This document shows positions 1 to 8,007 of a stretch of 64,000 nt of DNA, piece by piece. The notes below the pieces were generated by a model. The model had not been told where the DNA came from. It did not search any database and worked only from the letters and a program-made list of their open reading frames with translations. A program made the position numbers and the translations under genes. Every line of letters begins with the position of its first letter. Positions within the stretch are counted from its first letter, which is position 1. Source of the DNA: Nematostella vectensis (taxonomy: Eukaryota; Cnidaria; Anthozoa; Actiniaria; Edwardsiidae); the NCBI RefSeq assembly GCF_932526225.1, contig NC_064044.1, forward strand, positions 129,001 to 193,000. Direction: 5' to 3'.

Positions 1-61
1 ATTCTCCCCCCTTACGTCTTTATTTCTATTTATTTTATGATTTTCACATGATACCAAAACA

Positions 62-151
62 GCGTCTTTTTTCTTCGCTAATTTGATGTCATGTACACAT
101 TAAAAGAGATGCGCCCGTGCGCATGGCGAGTCCCCAAGGGACCCAAGACGC
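62..151. other. Inverted repeat enclosing two hairpins, left part of unit
   Basis: GCGTCTT (62-68) is the exact complement of AAGACGC (145-151). Between them lie two tight hairpins: ATGCGC/GCGCAT with loop CCGT (109-124) and GTCCC/GGGAC with loop CAA (130-142). Recurs at the same place in most copies. Copies 4 and 5 break the outer arm (GCGTCGT), copy 5 also breaks the first hairpin, and copies 15-16 break the second. It could be part of a structured transcript or merely a palindromic DNA segment. Confidence 0.5.
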
Positions 152-367
152 CCAAATAGACCTCTATTTTTTGTCATCCACAATCTCGGCGAGCTGTGCG
201 TGGCGTAACCGTATTACAGGCCTGGGATCCTGGTTATTGTCCTCCCCATTAATGCGCGGGTTGGGATAACCTTGCAAGAGTGTTGTACAGCATATTCGCT
301 CGGAAATATCGGTGCTTGGGGCCTTCGGGTTCTTTACAGCCTTCCGTAAAAGCCTTGTGCTGCCATA

Positions 368-437
368 CCGATTGGGTAATCCGTATGTATGGTTTCCGTT
401 TTGTTCTTCAGACAAGGTTCGATCCCAGGCCAATGGG
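368..437 (+). other. tRNA-like 70-nt segment, degenerate (copy 1)
   Basis: CCGATTGG (368-375) pairs with CCAATGGG (430-437) over 8 positions with one mismatch, like an acceptor stem. A T-loop-like TTCGATC (418-424) is flanked by a T-stem that in most copies is CCGGG/CCAGG with one mismatch. The 37 nt between the acceptor and T arms form no clear D or anticodon arm, so this is not a functional tRNA gene. It is compatible with a tRNA-derived SINE head or with chance. Confidence 0.3.
416..426 (+). promoter_or_regulatory. B-box-like RNA polymerase III internal promoter element (copy 1)
   Basis: GGTTCGATCCC fits the tRNA B-box consensus GGTTCGANNCC completely. It is intact in 31 of 32 copies (copy 4 has GGTTTGATCCC), and copies 23 and 24 each have two. 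Positions in the other copies are given in the unit entries. A good A box is not evident: TGGGTAATCCG (373-383 region) is only a weak match. Function as a promoter is inferred. Confidence 0.5.
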
Positions 438-438
438 C

Positions 439-448
439 TTTTTTTTTT
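439..448 (+). terminator. T tract, possible pol III terminator (copy 1)
   Basis: A run of ten Ts starts 12 nt after the B box; a second pyrimidine tract follows at about 453-475. The tract is present in every copy, with its length varying by a few bases. In copy 27 it is interrupted by one A but keeps T5. T runs of four or more terminate RNA polymerase III, which is why this placement is suggestive. Confidence 0.4.
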
Positions 449-1092
449 AGTTCCTTTTTTTTTCTTTGTGCTGGACCCCCTTAATCCTGATAGGTTTTGC
501 GCAAAAATAATAAAAAAAAGTGAGTTTGCAAAATAAGCTTTCTAGATTTATTGATTATATGTATTCAATTTGTTCCTAGGAAGTTAACAAAAAACACAAA
601 GCAAAGAGTTTGAGGAAGTAAACAAGTATGTGAACTTTAATGTTCTATTTGAAGGGGTGCATTTTGTACAGGGAAGCATACATAGAATGCTTAACTTGTG
701 GAGAGGGAAGAGGTAAAAGTTTATTGAGCATAATTTCAACAATAGCAGGGGGAAGAGAGGGGCACTCTCTTCATACAATATTGCAGTTGTTACCTATTAT
801 TAAATAAGTTTGTAACATGTCTTTGTTTATTAAGCAAGGTCTATTTCTGAGACAAGCAAACTCAAGTAAGGCTGTTGAAATAACAGGTGAGTGTTAAAAG
901 AAAAACAATTATCTGATTAGAAAACTACTGTAGATTCCTTTGCACCAAAATAAGAACAAACTTCATTTTGTTTGTTATTTATGAGGAACGAGATGAGCTC
1001 TACAAAGCCATAAAGAAATATGTATTGCTCATCTAAATTATACAATTAATAATAATATTAAAAAAGAACTACTGTAAGTAATTAGAGTGGTT
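449..1092. other. AT-rich spacer without recognised genes (copy 1; same in all copies)
   Basis: The stretch is mostly A/T with poly-A and poly-T runs. The only structure I see is a hairpin AAGCAT/ATGCTT with a 7-nt loop (674-692). A reverse-strand frame of 64 codons (584-778) stays open in most copies, but its composition is that of AT-rich satellite DNA and it resembles no known protein. Confidence 0.6.
674..692. other. 6-bp perfect hairpin in the AT-rich spacer (copy 1)
   Basis: AAGCAT and ATGCTT flank the loop ACATAGA. It is conserved in the copies I checked. No function is suggested by context. Confidence 0.45.
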
Positions 1093-1217
1093 TTCATTAA
1101 CCCGTGAAACAAAGTGTGATAGTTAAACGGTAATAGTTAGTAAAACACAAAAAAGAACAATAGAATCAGATCACCACAAAGTGTAATACGCTAAAGCGTA
1201 GTTCACGGGTTAATGAA
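1093..1217. mobile_element. MITE-like 125-bp element with 16-bp terminal inverted repeats (copy 1)
   Basis: TTCATTAACCCGTGAA (1093-1108) is exactly inverted as TTCACGGGTTAATGAA (1202-1217). Within the arms, TTAA-CCC and GGG-TTAA match the arrangement of piggyBac-superfamily ends, where TTAA is the target duplication and the element begins CCC. Read the other way, the whole 16-bp arm is the inverted repeat and GGTT flanks both sides (1089-1092 and 1218-1221). No transposase is present. The element lies about 1.09 kb into every unit, so it was inserted before amplification. One arm is mutated in copies 23 and 27. Confidence 0.5.
1109..1201 (+). repeat. Imperfect direct repeat inside the MITE-like element (copy 1)
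   Basis: ACAAAGTGTGATAGTTAAAC near the left arm and ACAAAGTGTAATACGCTAAA near the right arm are similar direct repeats. Subterminal repeats are common in non-autonomous DNA transposons, which mildly supports the MITE reading. Confidence 0.4.
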
Positions 1218-1288
1218 GGTTTTGACATTTCAACCTTACATCCACATGAAAGTAATGCCTAATATCGAGTGCCCTACAGTAAGTGTTT

Positions 1289-1465
1289 TGCAGTCAAGTT
1301 GTTTTCTGTTAGTAGGTAAAAAAAATTCTAAATAATAGTAATCATAGCTATGGTCACCACTTACACATATAGAACTTGTAATGAAAAGAAAGAACAAAAA
1401 TATATATATGCAGTCAAACAACAGAATTGCATGATAACCTTGAATATATTGAATAAAGGACTGCA
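1289..1465. repeat. Three copies of a TGCAGTC motif, two direct and one inverted (copy 1)
   Basis: TGCAGTCAA occurs at 1289-1297 and 1409-1417, and GACTGCA (the inverse) at 1459-1465. The last two can form a 7-bp stem. The short AT microsatellite abuts the second motif. No known element is recognised. Confidence 0.4.
1400..1410. repeat. Polymorphic AT dinucleotide microsatellite (copy 1)
   Basis: A short (AT)n run preceded by A residues, present in every unit with variable length. It is longest in copy 26 (about 51864-51888) and also long in copy 25 (about 49859-49877). Confidence 0.85.
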
Positions 1466-1527
1466 AAAAAACATCTTTTGTACTAGTTGCTTGAATTGAC
1501 CCTTGGCTATTTTTAGCTGAATTCCCC

Positions 1528-1561
1528 TCCCCCTCTAAAAAAGAAAATAATAATAATAATA
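1528..1561. repeat. C-rich tract followed by AAT trinucleotide microsatellite (copy 1)
   Basis: CCCCTCCCCCT is followed by A-rich sequence and four to five AAT repeats. Copies 2, 5 and 14 have an uninterrupted C run instead. Copies 29 and 30 have an expanded AAT tract (58037-58062 and 60031-60056). Confidence 0.8.
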
Positions 1562-1641
1562 GAACAAAACTAAAAAGAAAACAAACATAACAGAGACCCC
1601 CACCAACAATTTTGATTTTTTTTACTTTCCTTTAAAAGGGA

Positions 1642-1685
1642 GTGTCATGGTTAAGAGATTTGCAATAGCTCTAGAGCCCTGACAC
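1642..1685. other. Inverted repeat with an internal 10-bp palindrome (copy 1)
   Basis: GTGTCATGG (1642-1650) matches the inverse of CCCTGACAC (1677-1685) at 8 of 9 positions, enclosing about 26 nt. Overlapping the right arm is the perfect palindrome GCTCTAGAGC (1668-1677). The single mismatch position is T in alpha copies and C in beta copies, so neither completes the pairing. Confidence 0.5.
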
Positions 1686-1923
1686 AATGAACTTCAGTGA
1701 AATTCTAATACTGACTTATGAGCTTTTGGTACATGTGGGAGACTTTAAACAAAACAAACAAAATGACCACAAACTGTCAATTAACATAGTTTTCAATATA
1801 ATATTGCATATTATTTAATAAGGTATTCACAGCTTTTAAAAAGTTCAACTGTTTGTTGACACTTAAAAGCCTACAATAATCACTGACTCCAGACATGCGC
1901 AGTACTATGCTGCTGCCCCTTTA

Positions 1924-1943
1924 AAGTAAAATACACTTTACTT
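1924..1943. other. 7-bp hairpin near the unit end (copy 1)
   Basis: AAGTAAA and TTTACTT flank the loop ATACAC. Many copies have ATACAGC instead, which keeps the stem. Copies 17-20 have TTTACCT, which leaves a mismatch. Confidence 0.5.
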
Positions 1944-1953
1944 AGTCAGCGTA

Positions 1954-1974
1954 GACAAAATTGCGGATTTTGTC
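1954..1974. other. 8-bp perfect hairpin near the unit end (copy 1)
   Basis: GACAAAAT and ATTTTGTC flank the loop TGCGG. Six bases later comes CTAA followed by T, an arrangement reminiscent of Helitron 3' ends. In copies 18-20 the loop change to GCG lengthens the stem to 9 bp; in several others GTC becomes GTT, which keeps a G-U pair in RNA. Confidence 0.55.
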
Positions 1975-2004
1975 AATATTCTAATATGAAGATGTCAATA
2001 TTCT
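1971..2004 (+). repeat. 12-bp direct repeat across the unit boundary
   Basis: TGTCAATATTCT occurs at 1971-1982 and 1993-2004, 22 bp apart start to start, spanning my chosen unit start. It recurs at most boundaries. It may be a remnant of the junction at which units first joined, but the sequence alone does not show this. Confidence 0.5.
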
Positions 2005-4002
2005 CCCCCCTTACGTCTTTATTTCTATTTATTTTATGATTTTCACATGATACCAAAACAGCGTCTTTTTTCTTCGCTAATTTGATGTCATGTACACATT
2101 AAAAGAGATGCGCCCGTGCGCATGGCGAGTCCCCAAGGGACCCAAGACGCCCAAATAGACCTCTATTTTTTGTCATCCACAATCTCGGCGAGCTGTGCGT
2201 GGCGTAACCGTATTACAGGCCTGGGATCCTGGTTATTGTCCTCCCCATTAATGCGCGGGTTGGGATAACCTTGCAAGAGTGTTGTACAGCATATTCGCTC
2301 GGAAATATCGGTGCTTGGGGCCTTCGGGTTCTTTACAGCCTTCCGTAAAAGCCTTGTGCTGCCATACCGATTGGGTAATCCGTATGTATGGTTTCCGTTT
2401 TGTTCTTCAGACAAGGTTCGATCCCAGGCCAATGGGCTTTTTTTTTTAGTTCCTTTTTTTTTCTTTGTGCTGGACCCCCTTAATCCTGATAGGTTTTGCG
2501 CAAAAATAATAAAAAAAAGTGAGTTTGCAAAATAAGCTTTCTAGATTTATTGATTATATGTATTCAATTTGTTCCTAGGAAGTTAACAAAAAACACAAAG
2601 CAAAGAGTTTGAGGAAGTAAACAAGTATGTGAACTTTAATGTTCTATTTGAAGGGGTGCATTTTGTACAGGGAAGCATACATAGAATGCTTAACTTGTGG
2701 AGAGGGAAGAGGTAAAAGTTTATTGAGCATAATTTCAACAATAGCAGGGGGAAGAGAGGGGCACTCTCTTCATACAATATTGCAGTTGTTACCTATTATT
2801 AAATAAGTTTGTAACATGTCTTTGTTTATTAAGCAAGGTCTATTTCTGAGACAAGCAAACTCAAGTAAGGCTGTTGAAATAACAGGTGAGTGTTAAAAGA
2901 AAAACAATTATCAGATTAGAAAACTACTGTAGATTCCTTTGCACCAAAATAAGAACAAACTTCATTTTGTTTGTTATTTATGAGGAACGAGATGAACTCT
3001 ACAAAGCCATAAAAAAATATGTTTTGCTTATCTAAATTATACAAGTAAATGATAATATTAAAAAAGAACTACTGTAAGTAATTAGAGTGGTTTTCATTAA
3101 CCCGTGAAACAAAGTGTGATAGTTAAACGGTAATAGTTAGTAAAACACAAAAAAGAACAATAGAATCAGATCACCACAAAGTGTAATACGCTAAAGCGTA
3201 GTTCACGGGTTAATGAAGGTTTTGACATTTCAACCTTACATCCACATGAAAGTAATGCCTAATATCGAGTGCCCTGCAGTAAGTGTTTTGCAGTCAAGTT
3301 GTTTTCTGTTAGTAGGTAAAAAAATATTCTAAATAATAGTAATCATAGCTATGGTCACCACTTACACATATAGAACTTGTAATGAAAAGAAAGAACAAAA
3401 ATATATATATGCAGTCAAACAACAGAATTGCATGATAACCTTGAATATATTGAATAAAGGACTGCAATAAAACATCTTTTGTACTAGTTGCTTGAATTGA
3501 CCCTTGGCTATTTTTAGCTGAATTCCCCCCCCCCTCTAAAAATGAAAATAATAATAATAATAGAACAAAACTAAAAAGAAAACAAACATAACAGAGACCC
3601 CCACCAGCAATTTTGATTTTTTTTACTTTCCTTTAAAAGGGGAGTGTCACGGTTAAGAGGTTTGCAATAGCTCTAGAGCCCTGACACAATGAACTTCAGT
3701 GAAATTCTAATACTGACTTATGAGCTTTTGGTACATGTGGGAGACTTTAAACAAAACAAACAAAATGACCACAAACTGTTCATTAACATAGTTTTCAATA
3801 TAATATTGCATATTATTTAATAAGGTATTCACAGCTTTTAAAAAGTTCAACTGTTTGTTGACACTTAAAAGCCTACAATAATCACTGACTCCAGACATTC
3901 GCAGTACTATGCTGCTGCCCCTTTAAAGTAAAATACAGCTTTACTTAGTCAGCGTAGACAAAATTGCGGATTTTGTCAATATTCTAATATGAAGATGTCA
4001 AT
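2000..4002 (+). repeat. Repeat unit, copy 2
   Basis: 2003 bp; B box 2415-2425. The left half is nearly identical to copy 1. From about 2911 onward the right half switches to the beta haplotype (CAGATTAG, GAACTC, TGCAATAAAAC, CACGGTTAAGAGG). This makes it a mosaic with a breakpoint before 2911. A pure C run replaces the CCCCTCCCCCT tract near 3524. Confidence 0.95.
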
Positions 4003-6005
4003 ATTCTCCCCCCTAACGTCTTTATTTCTATTTATTTTATGATTTTCACATGAGACCAAAACAGCGTCTTTTTTCTTCGCTAATTTGATGTCATGTACAC
4101 AATAAAAGAGATGCGCCCGTGCGCATGGCGAGTCCCCAAGGGACCCAAGACGCCCAAATAGACCTCTATTTTTTGTCATCCACAATCTCGGCGAGCTGTG
4201 CGTGGCGTAACCGTATTACAGGCCTGGGATCCTGGTTATTGTCCTCCCCATTAATGCGCGGGTTGGGATAACCTTGCATGAGTGTTGTACAGCATATTCG
4301 CTCGGAAATATCGGTGCTTGGGGCCTTCGGGTTCTTTACAGCCTTCCGTAAAAGCCTTGTGCTGCCATACCGATTGGGTAATCCGTATGTATGGTTTCCG
4401 TTTTGTTCTTCAGACCGGGTTCGATCCCAGGCCAATGGGCTTTTTTTTTAGTTCGTTTTTTTTTTCTTTGTGCTGGACCCCCTTAATCCTGATAGGTTTT
4501 GCGCAAAAATAATAAAAAAAGTGAGTTTGCAAAATAAGCTTTCTAGATTTATTGATTATATGTATTCAATTTGTTCCTAGGAAGTTAACAAAAAACACAA
4601 AGCAAAGAGTTTGAGGAAGTAAACAAGTATGTGAACTTTAATGTTCTATTTGAAGGGGTGCATTTTGTACAGGGAAGCATACATAGAATGCTTAACTGGT
4701 GGAGAGGGAAGAGGTAAAAGTTTATTGAGCATAATTTCAACAATAGCAGGGGGAAGAGAGGGGCACTCTCTTCATACAATATTGCAGTTGTTACCTATTA
4801 TTAAATAAGTTTGTAACATGTCTTTGTTTATTAAGCAAGTTCTATTTCTGAGACAAGCAAACTCAAGTAAGGCTGTTGAAATAACAGGTGAGTGTTAAAA
4901 GAAAAACAATTATCTGATTAGAAAACTACTGTAGATTCCTTTGCACCAAAATAAGAACAAACTTTATTTTGTTTGTTAGTTATGAGGAACGAGATGAGCT
5001 CTACAAAGCCATAAAGAAATATGTATTGCTCATCTAAATTATACAAGTAAATAATAATATTAAAAAAGAACTACTGTAAGTAATTAGAGTGGTTTTCATT
5101 AACCCGTGAAACAAAGTGTGATAGTTAAACGGTAATAGTTAGTAAAACACAAAAAAGTACAATAGAATCAGATCACCACAAAGTGTAATACGCTAAAGCG
5201 TAGTTCACGGGTTAATGAAGGTTTTGACATTTCAACCTTACATCCACATGAAAGTAATGCCTAATATCGAGTGCCCTACAGTAAGTGTTTTGCAGTCAAG
5301 TTGTTTTCTGTTAGTAGGTAAAAAAATATTCTAAATAATAGTAATCATAGCTATGGTCACCACTTACACATATAGAACTTGTAATGAAAAGAAAGAAAAA
5401 AAAATATATATATATGCAGTCAAACAACAGAATTGCATGATAACGTTGAATATATTGAATAAAGGACTGCAAAAAAACATCTTTTGTACTAGTTGCTTGA
5501 ATTGACCCTTTGCTATTTTTAGCTGAATTCCCCTCCCCCTCTAAAAAGAAAATAATAATAATAATAGAACAAAACTAAAAAGAAAACAAACATAACAGAG
5601 ACCCCCACCAACAATTTTGATTTTTTTTACTTTCCTTTAAAAGGGGAGTGTCATGGTTAAGAGATTTGCAATAGCTCTAGAGCCCTGACACAATGAACTT
5701 CAGTGAAATTCTAATACTGACTTATGAGCTTTTGGTACATGTGGGAGACTTTAAACAAAACAAAAAAAATGACCACAAACTGTCAATTAACATAGTTTTC
5801 AATATAATATTGCATATTATTTAATAAGGTATTCACAGCTTTTAAAACGTTCAACTGTTTGTTGACACTTAAAAGCCTACAATAATCACTGACTCAAGAC
5901 ATGCGCAGTACTATGCTGCTGCCCCTTTAAAGTAAAATACACTTTACTTAGTCAGCGTAGACAAAATTGCGGATTTTGTCAATATTCTAATATGAAGATG
6001 TCAAT
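4003..6005 (+). repeat. Repeat unit, copy 3
   Basis: 2003 bp; B box 4418-4428. It carries CATGAGACC near 4050 and GCATGAGTG near 4277, both shared with copy 6 at an offset of 6005 bp. The right half is alpha with the GTTAGTTATG variant near 4975. Confidence 0.95.
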
Positions 6006-8007
6006 ATTCTCCCCCTTACGTCTTTATTTCTATTTATTTAATGATTTTCACATGGTACCAAAACAGCGTCGTTTTTCTTCGCTAATTTGATGTCATGTAC
6101 ACAAAAAAAGAGATGCGCCCGTGCGCATGGCGAGTCCCCAAGGGACCCAAGACGCCCAAATAGACCTCTATTTTTTGTCATCCACAATCTCGGCGAGCTG
6201 TGCGTGGCGTAACCGTATTACAGGCCTGGGATCCTGGTTATTGTCCTCCCCATAAATGCGCGGGTTGGGATAACCTTGCAAGAGTGTTGTACAGCATATT
6301 CGCTCGGAAATATCGGTGCTTGGGGCCTTCGGGTTCTTTACAGCCTTCCGTAAAAGCCTTGTGCTGCCATACCGATTGGGTAATCCGTATGTATGGTTTC
6401 CGTTTTGTTCTTCAGACCGGGTTTGATCCCAGGCCAATGGGCTTTTTTTTTAGTTCGTTTTTTTTTTTCTTTGTGCTGGACCCCCTTAATCCTGATAGGT
6501 TTTGCGCAAAAATAATAAAAAAAAAGTGAGTTTGCAAAATAAGCTTGATAGATTTATTGATTATATGTATTCAATTTGTTCCTAGGAAGTTAACAAAAAA
6601 CACAAAGCAAAGAGTTTGAGGAAGTAAACAAGTATGTGAACTTTAATGTTCTATTTGAAGGGGTGCATTTTGTACAGGAAAGCATACATAGAATGCTTAA
6701 CTGGTGGAGAGGGAAGAGGTAAAAGTTTATTGAGCATAATTTCAATAATAGCAGGGGGAAGAGAGGGGCACTCTCTTCATACAATATTGCAGTTGTTACC
6801 TATTATTAAATAAGTTTGTAACATGTCTTTGTTTATTAAGCAAGGTCTATTTCTGAGACAAGCAAGCTCAAGTAAGGCTGTTGAAATAACAGGTGAGTGT
6901 TAAAAGAAAAACAATTATCTGATTAGAAAACTACTGTAGATTCCTTTGCACCAAAATAAGAACAAACTTCATTTTGTTTGTTATTTATGAGGAACGAGAT
7001 GAGCTCTACAAAGCCATAAAGAAATATGTATTGCTCATCTAAATTATACAAGTAAATGATAATATTATAAAAGAACTACTGTAAGTAATTAGAGTGGTTT
7101 TCATTAACCCGTGAAACAAAGTGTGATAGTTAAACGGTAATAGTTAGTAAAACACAAAAAAGAACAATAGAATCAGATCACCACAAAGTGTAATACGCTA
7201 AAGCGTAGTTCACGGGTTAATGAAGGTTTTGACATTTCAACCTTACATCCACATGAAAGTAATGCCTAATATCGAGTGCCCTACAGTAAGTGTTTTGCAG
7301 TCAAGTTGTTTTCTGTTAGTAGGTAAAAAAATATTCTAAATAATAGTAATCATAGCTATGGTCACCACTTACACATATAGAACTTGTAATGAAAAGAAAG
7401 AAAAAATATATATATATGCAGTCAAACAACAGAATTGCATGATAACCTTGAATATATTGAATAAAGGACTGCAAAAAAACATCTTTTGCACTAGTTGCTT
7501 GAATTGACCGTTCGCTATTTTTAGCTGAATTCCCCTCCCCCTCTAAAAAAGAAAATAATAATAATAATAGAACAAAACTAAAAAGAAAACAAACATAACA
7601 GAGACCCCCACCAACAATTTTGATTTTTTTTACTTTCCTTTAAAAGGGGAGTGTCATGGTTAAGAGATTTGCAATAGCTCTAGAGCCCTGATACAATAAA
7701 CTTCAGTGAAATTCTAATACTGACTTATGAGCTTTTGGTACATGTGGGAGACTTTAAACAAAACAAAAAAAATGACCACAAACTGTCAATTAACATAGTT
7801 TTCAATATAATATTGCATATTATTTAATAAGGTATTCACAGCTTTTAAAAAGTTAAACTGTTTGTTGACACTTAAAAGCCTACAATAATCACTGACTCCA
7901 GACATGCGCAGTACTATGCTGCTGCCCCTTTAAAGTAAAATACATTTACTTAGTCAGCGTAGACAAAATTGCGGGTTTTGTCAATATTCTAATATGAAGA
8001 TGTCAAT
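6006..8007 (+). repeat. Repeat unit, copy 4 (B box altered)
   Basis: 2002 bp. The B-box position 6420-6430 reads GGTTTGATCCC, losing the central CpG seen in all other copies. GCGTCGTTTTT near 6066 and CACAAAAAAAGAG near 6101 are shared with copy 5. Confidence 0.95.

Larger units (their letters stand above)
219..448 (+). ncRNA. Candidate structured RNA / SINE-like locus ending in a T tract (copy 1)
   Basis: This GC-richer island stands out from the AT-rich unit. GGCCTGGGATC (219-229) is the exact complement of GATCCCAGGCC (421-431), an 11-bp helix closing about 213 nt. Inside are GGTTAT/ATAACC (232-237 with 266-271) with C-rich and G-rich arms within it; GGGCC-TTCG-GGTTC (319-332), a cUUCGg tetraloop hairpin with two G-U pairs; and ATCGGT/ACCGAT (308-313 with 367-372) enclosing that hairpin. 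The 3' strand of the closing helix overlaps a B box (416-426), and ten Ts follow at 439-448, as at a pol III terminator. No known RNA family is recognised. It could be a pol III transcript, a decayed tRNA-derived SINE, or folding by chance. The same island recurs in every copy. Confidence 0.4.
1..1999 (+). repeat. Repeat unit, copy 1 (reference for sub-features)
   Basis: 1999 bp. The B box is at 416-426. The bases before it read ACAAGG where most copies have ACCGGG; this is shared only with copy 2. The right half is of the alpha haplotype (GAGCTCTAC near 994, CATGG near 1646). All sub-feature coordinates in this annotation refer to this copy unless stated. Confidence 0.95.

Noticed and set aside
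164-433. Reverse-strand open frame of 89 codons in the GC-rich island, recurring in most units
   Set aside because: It depends on a TTG start. One-base indels that differ between copies shift its frame in copies 7, 8, 9, 10, 12, 13 and 16 without compensation. The PGIEPG-like peptide in another frame is just the translated B-box sequence. No family is recognised.
368-437. Functional tRNA gene
   Set aside because: The acceptor-like and T-arm-like parts are present, but no D arm or anticodon arm can be drawn, the A box is poor and the acceptor stem has a mismatch.
584-778. Reverse-strand 64-codon open frame rich in Leu, Ser and Phe
   Set aside because: It stays open only because the units are nearly identical; copies 16 and 29 lose it. 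Composition follows the base bias, and there is no domain or plausible context.
1400-1410. TATA box
   Set aside because: TATATATA here is part of a length-variable AT microsatellite and has no associated promoter arrangement or gene.
3976-4185. Reverse-strand 69-codon open frame spanning the unit boundary
   Set aside because: It crosses the end hairpin, the direct repeat and the left-end hairpins, and is absent or altered in several units. It has no similarity I recognise.
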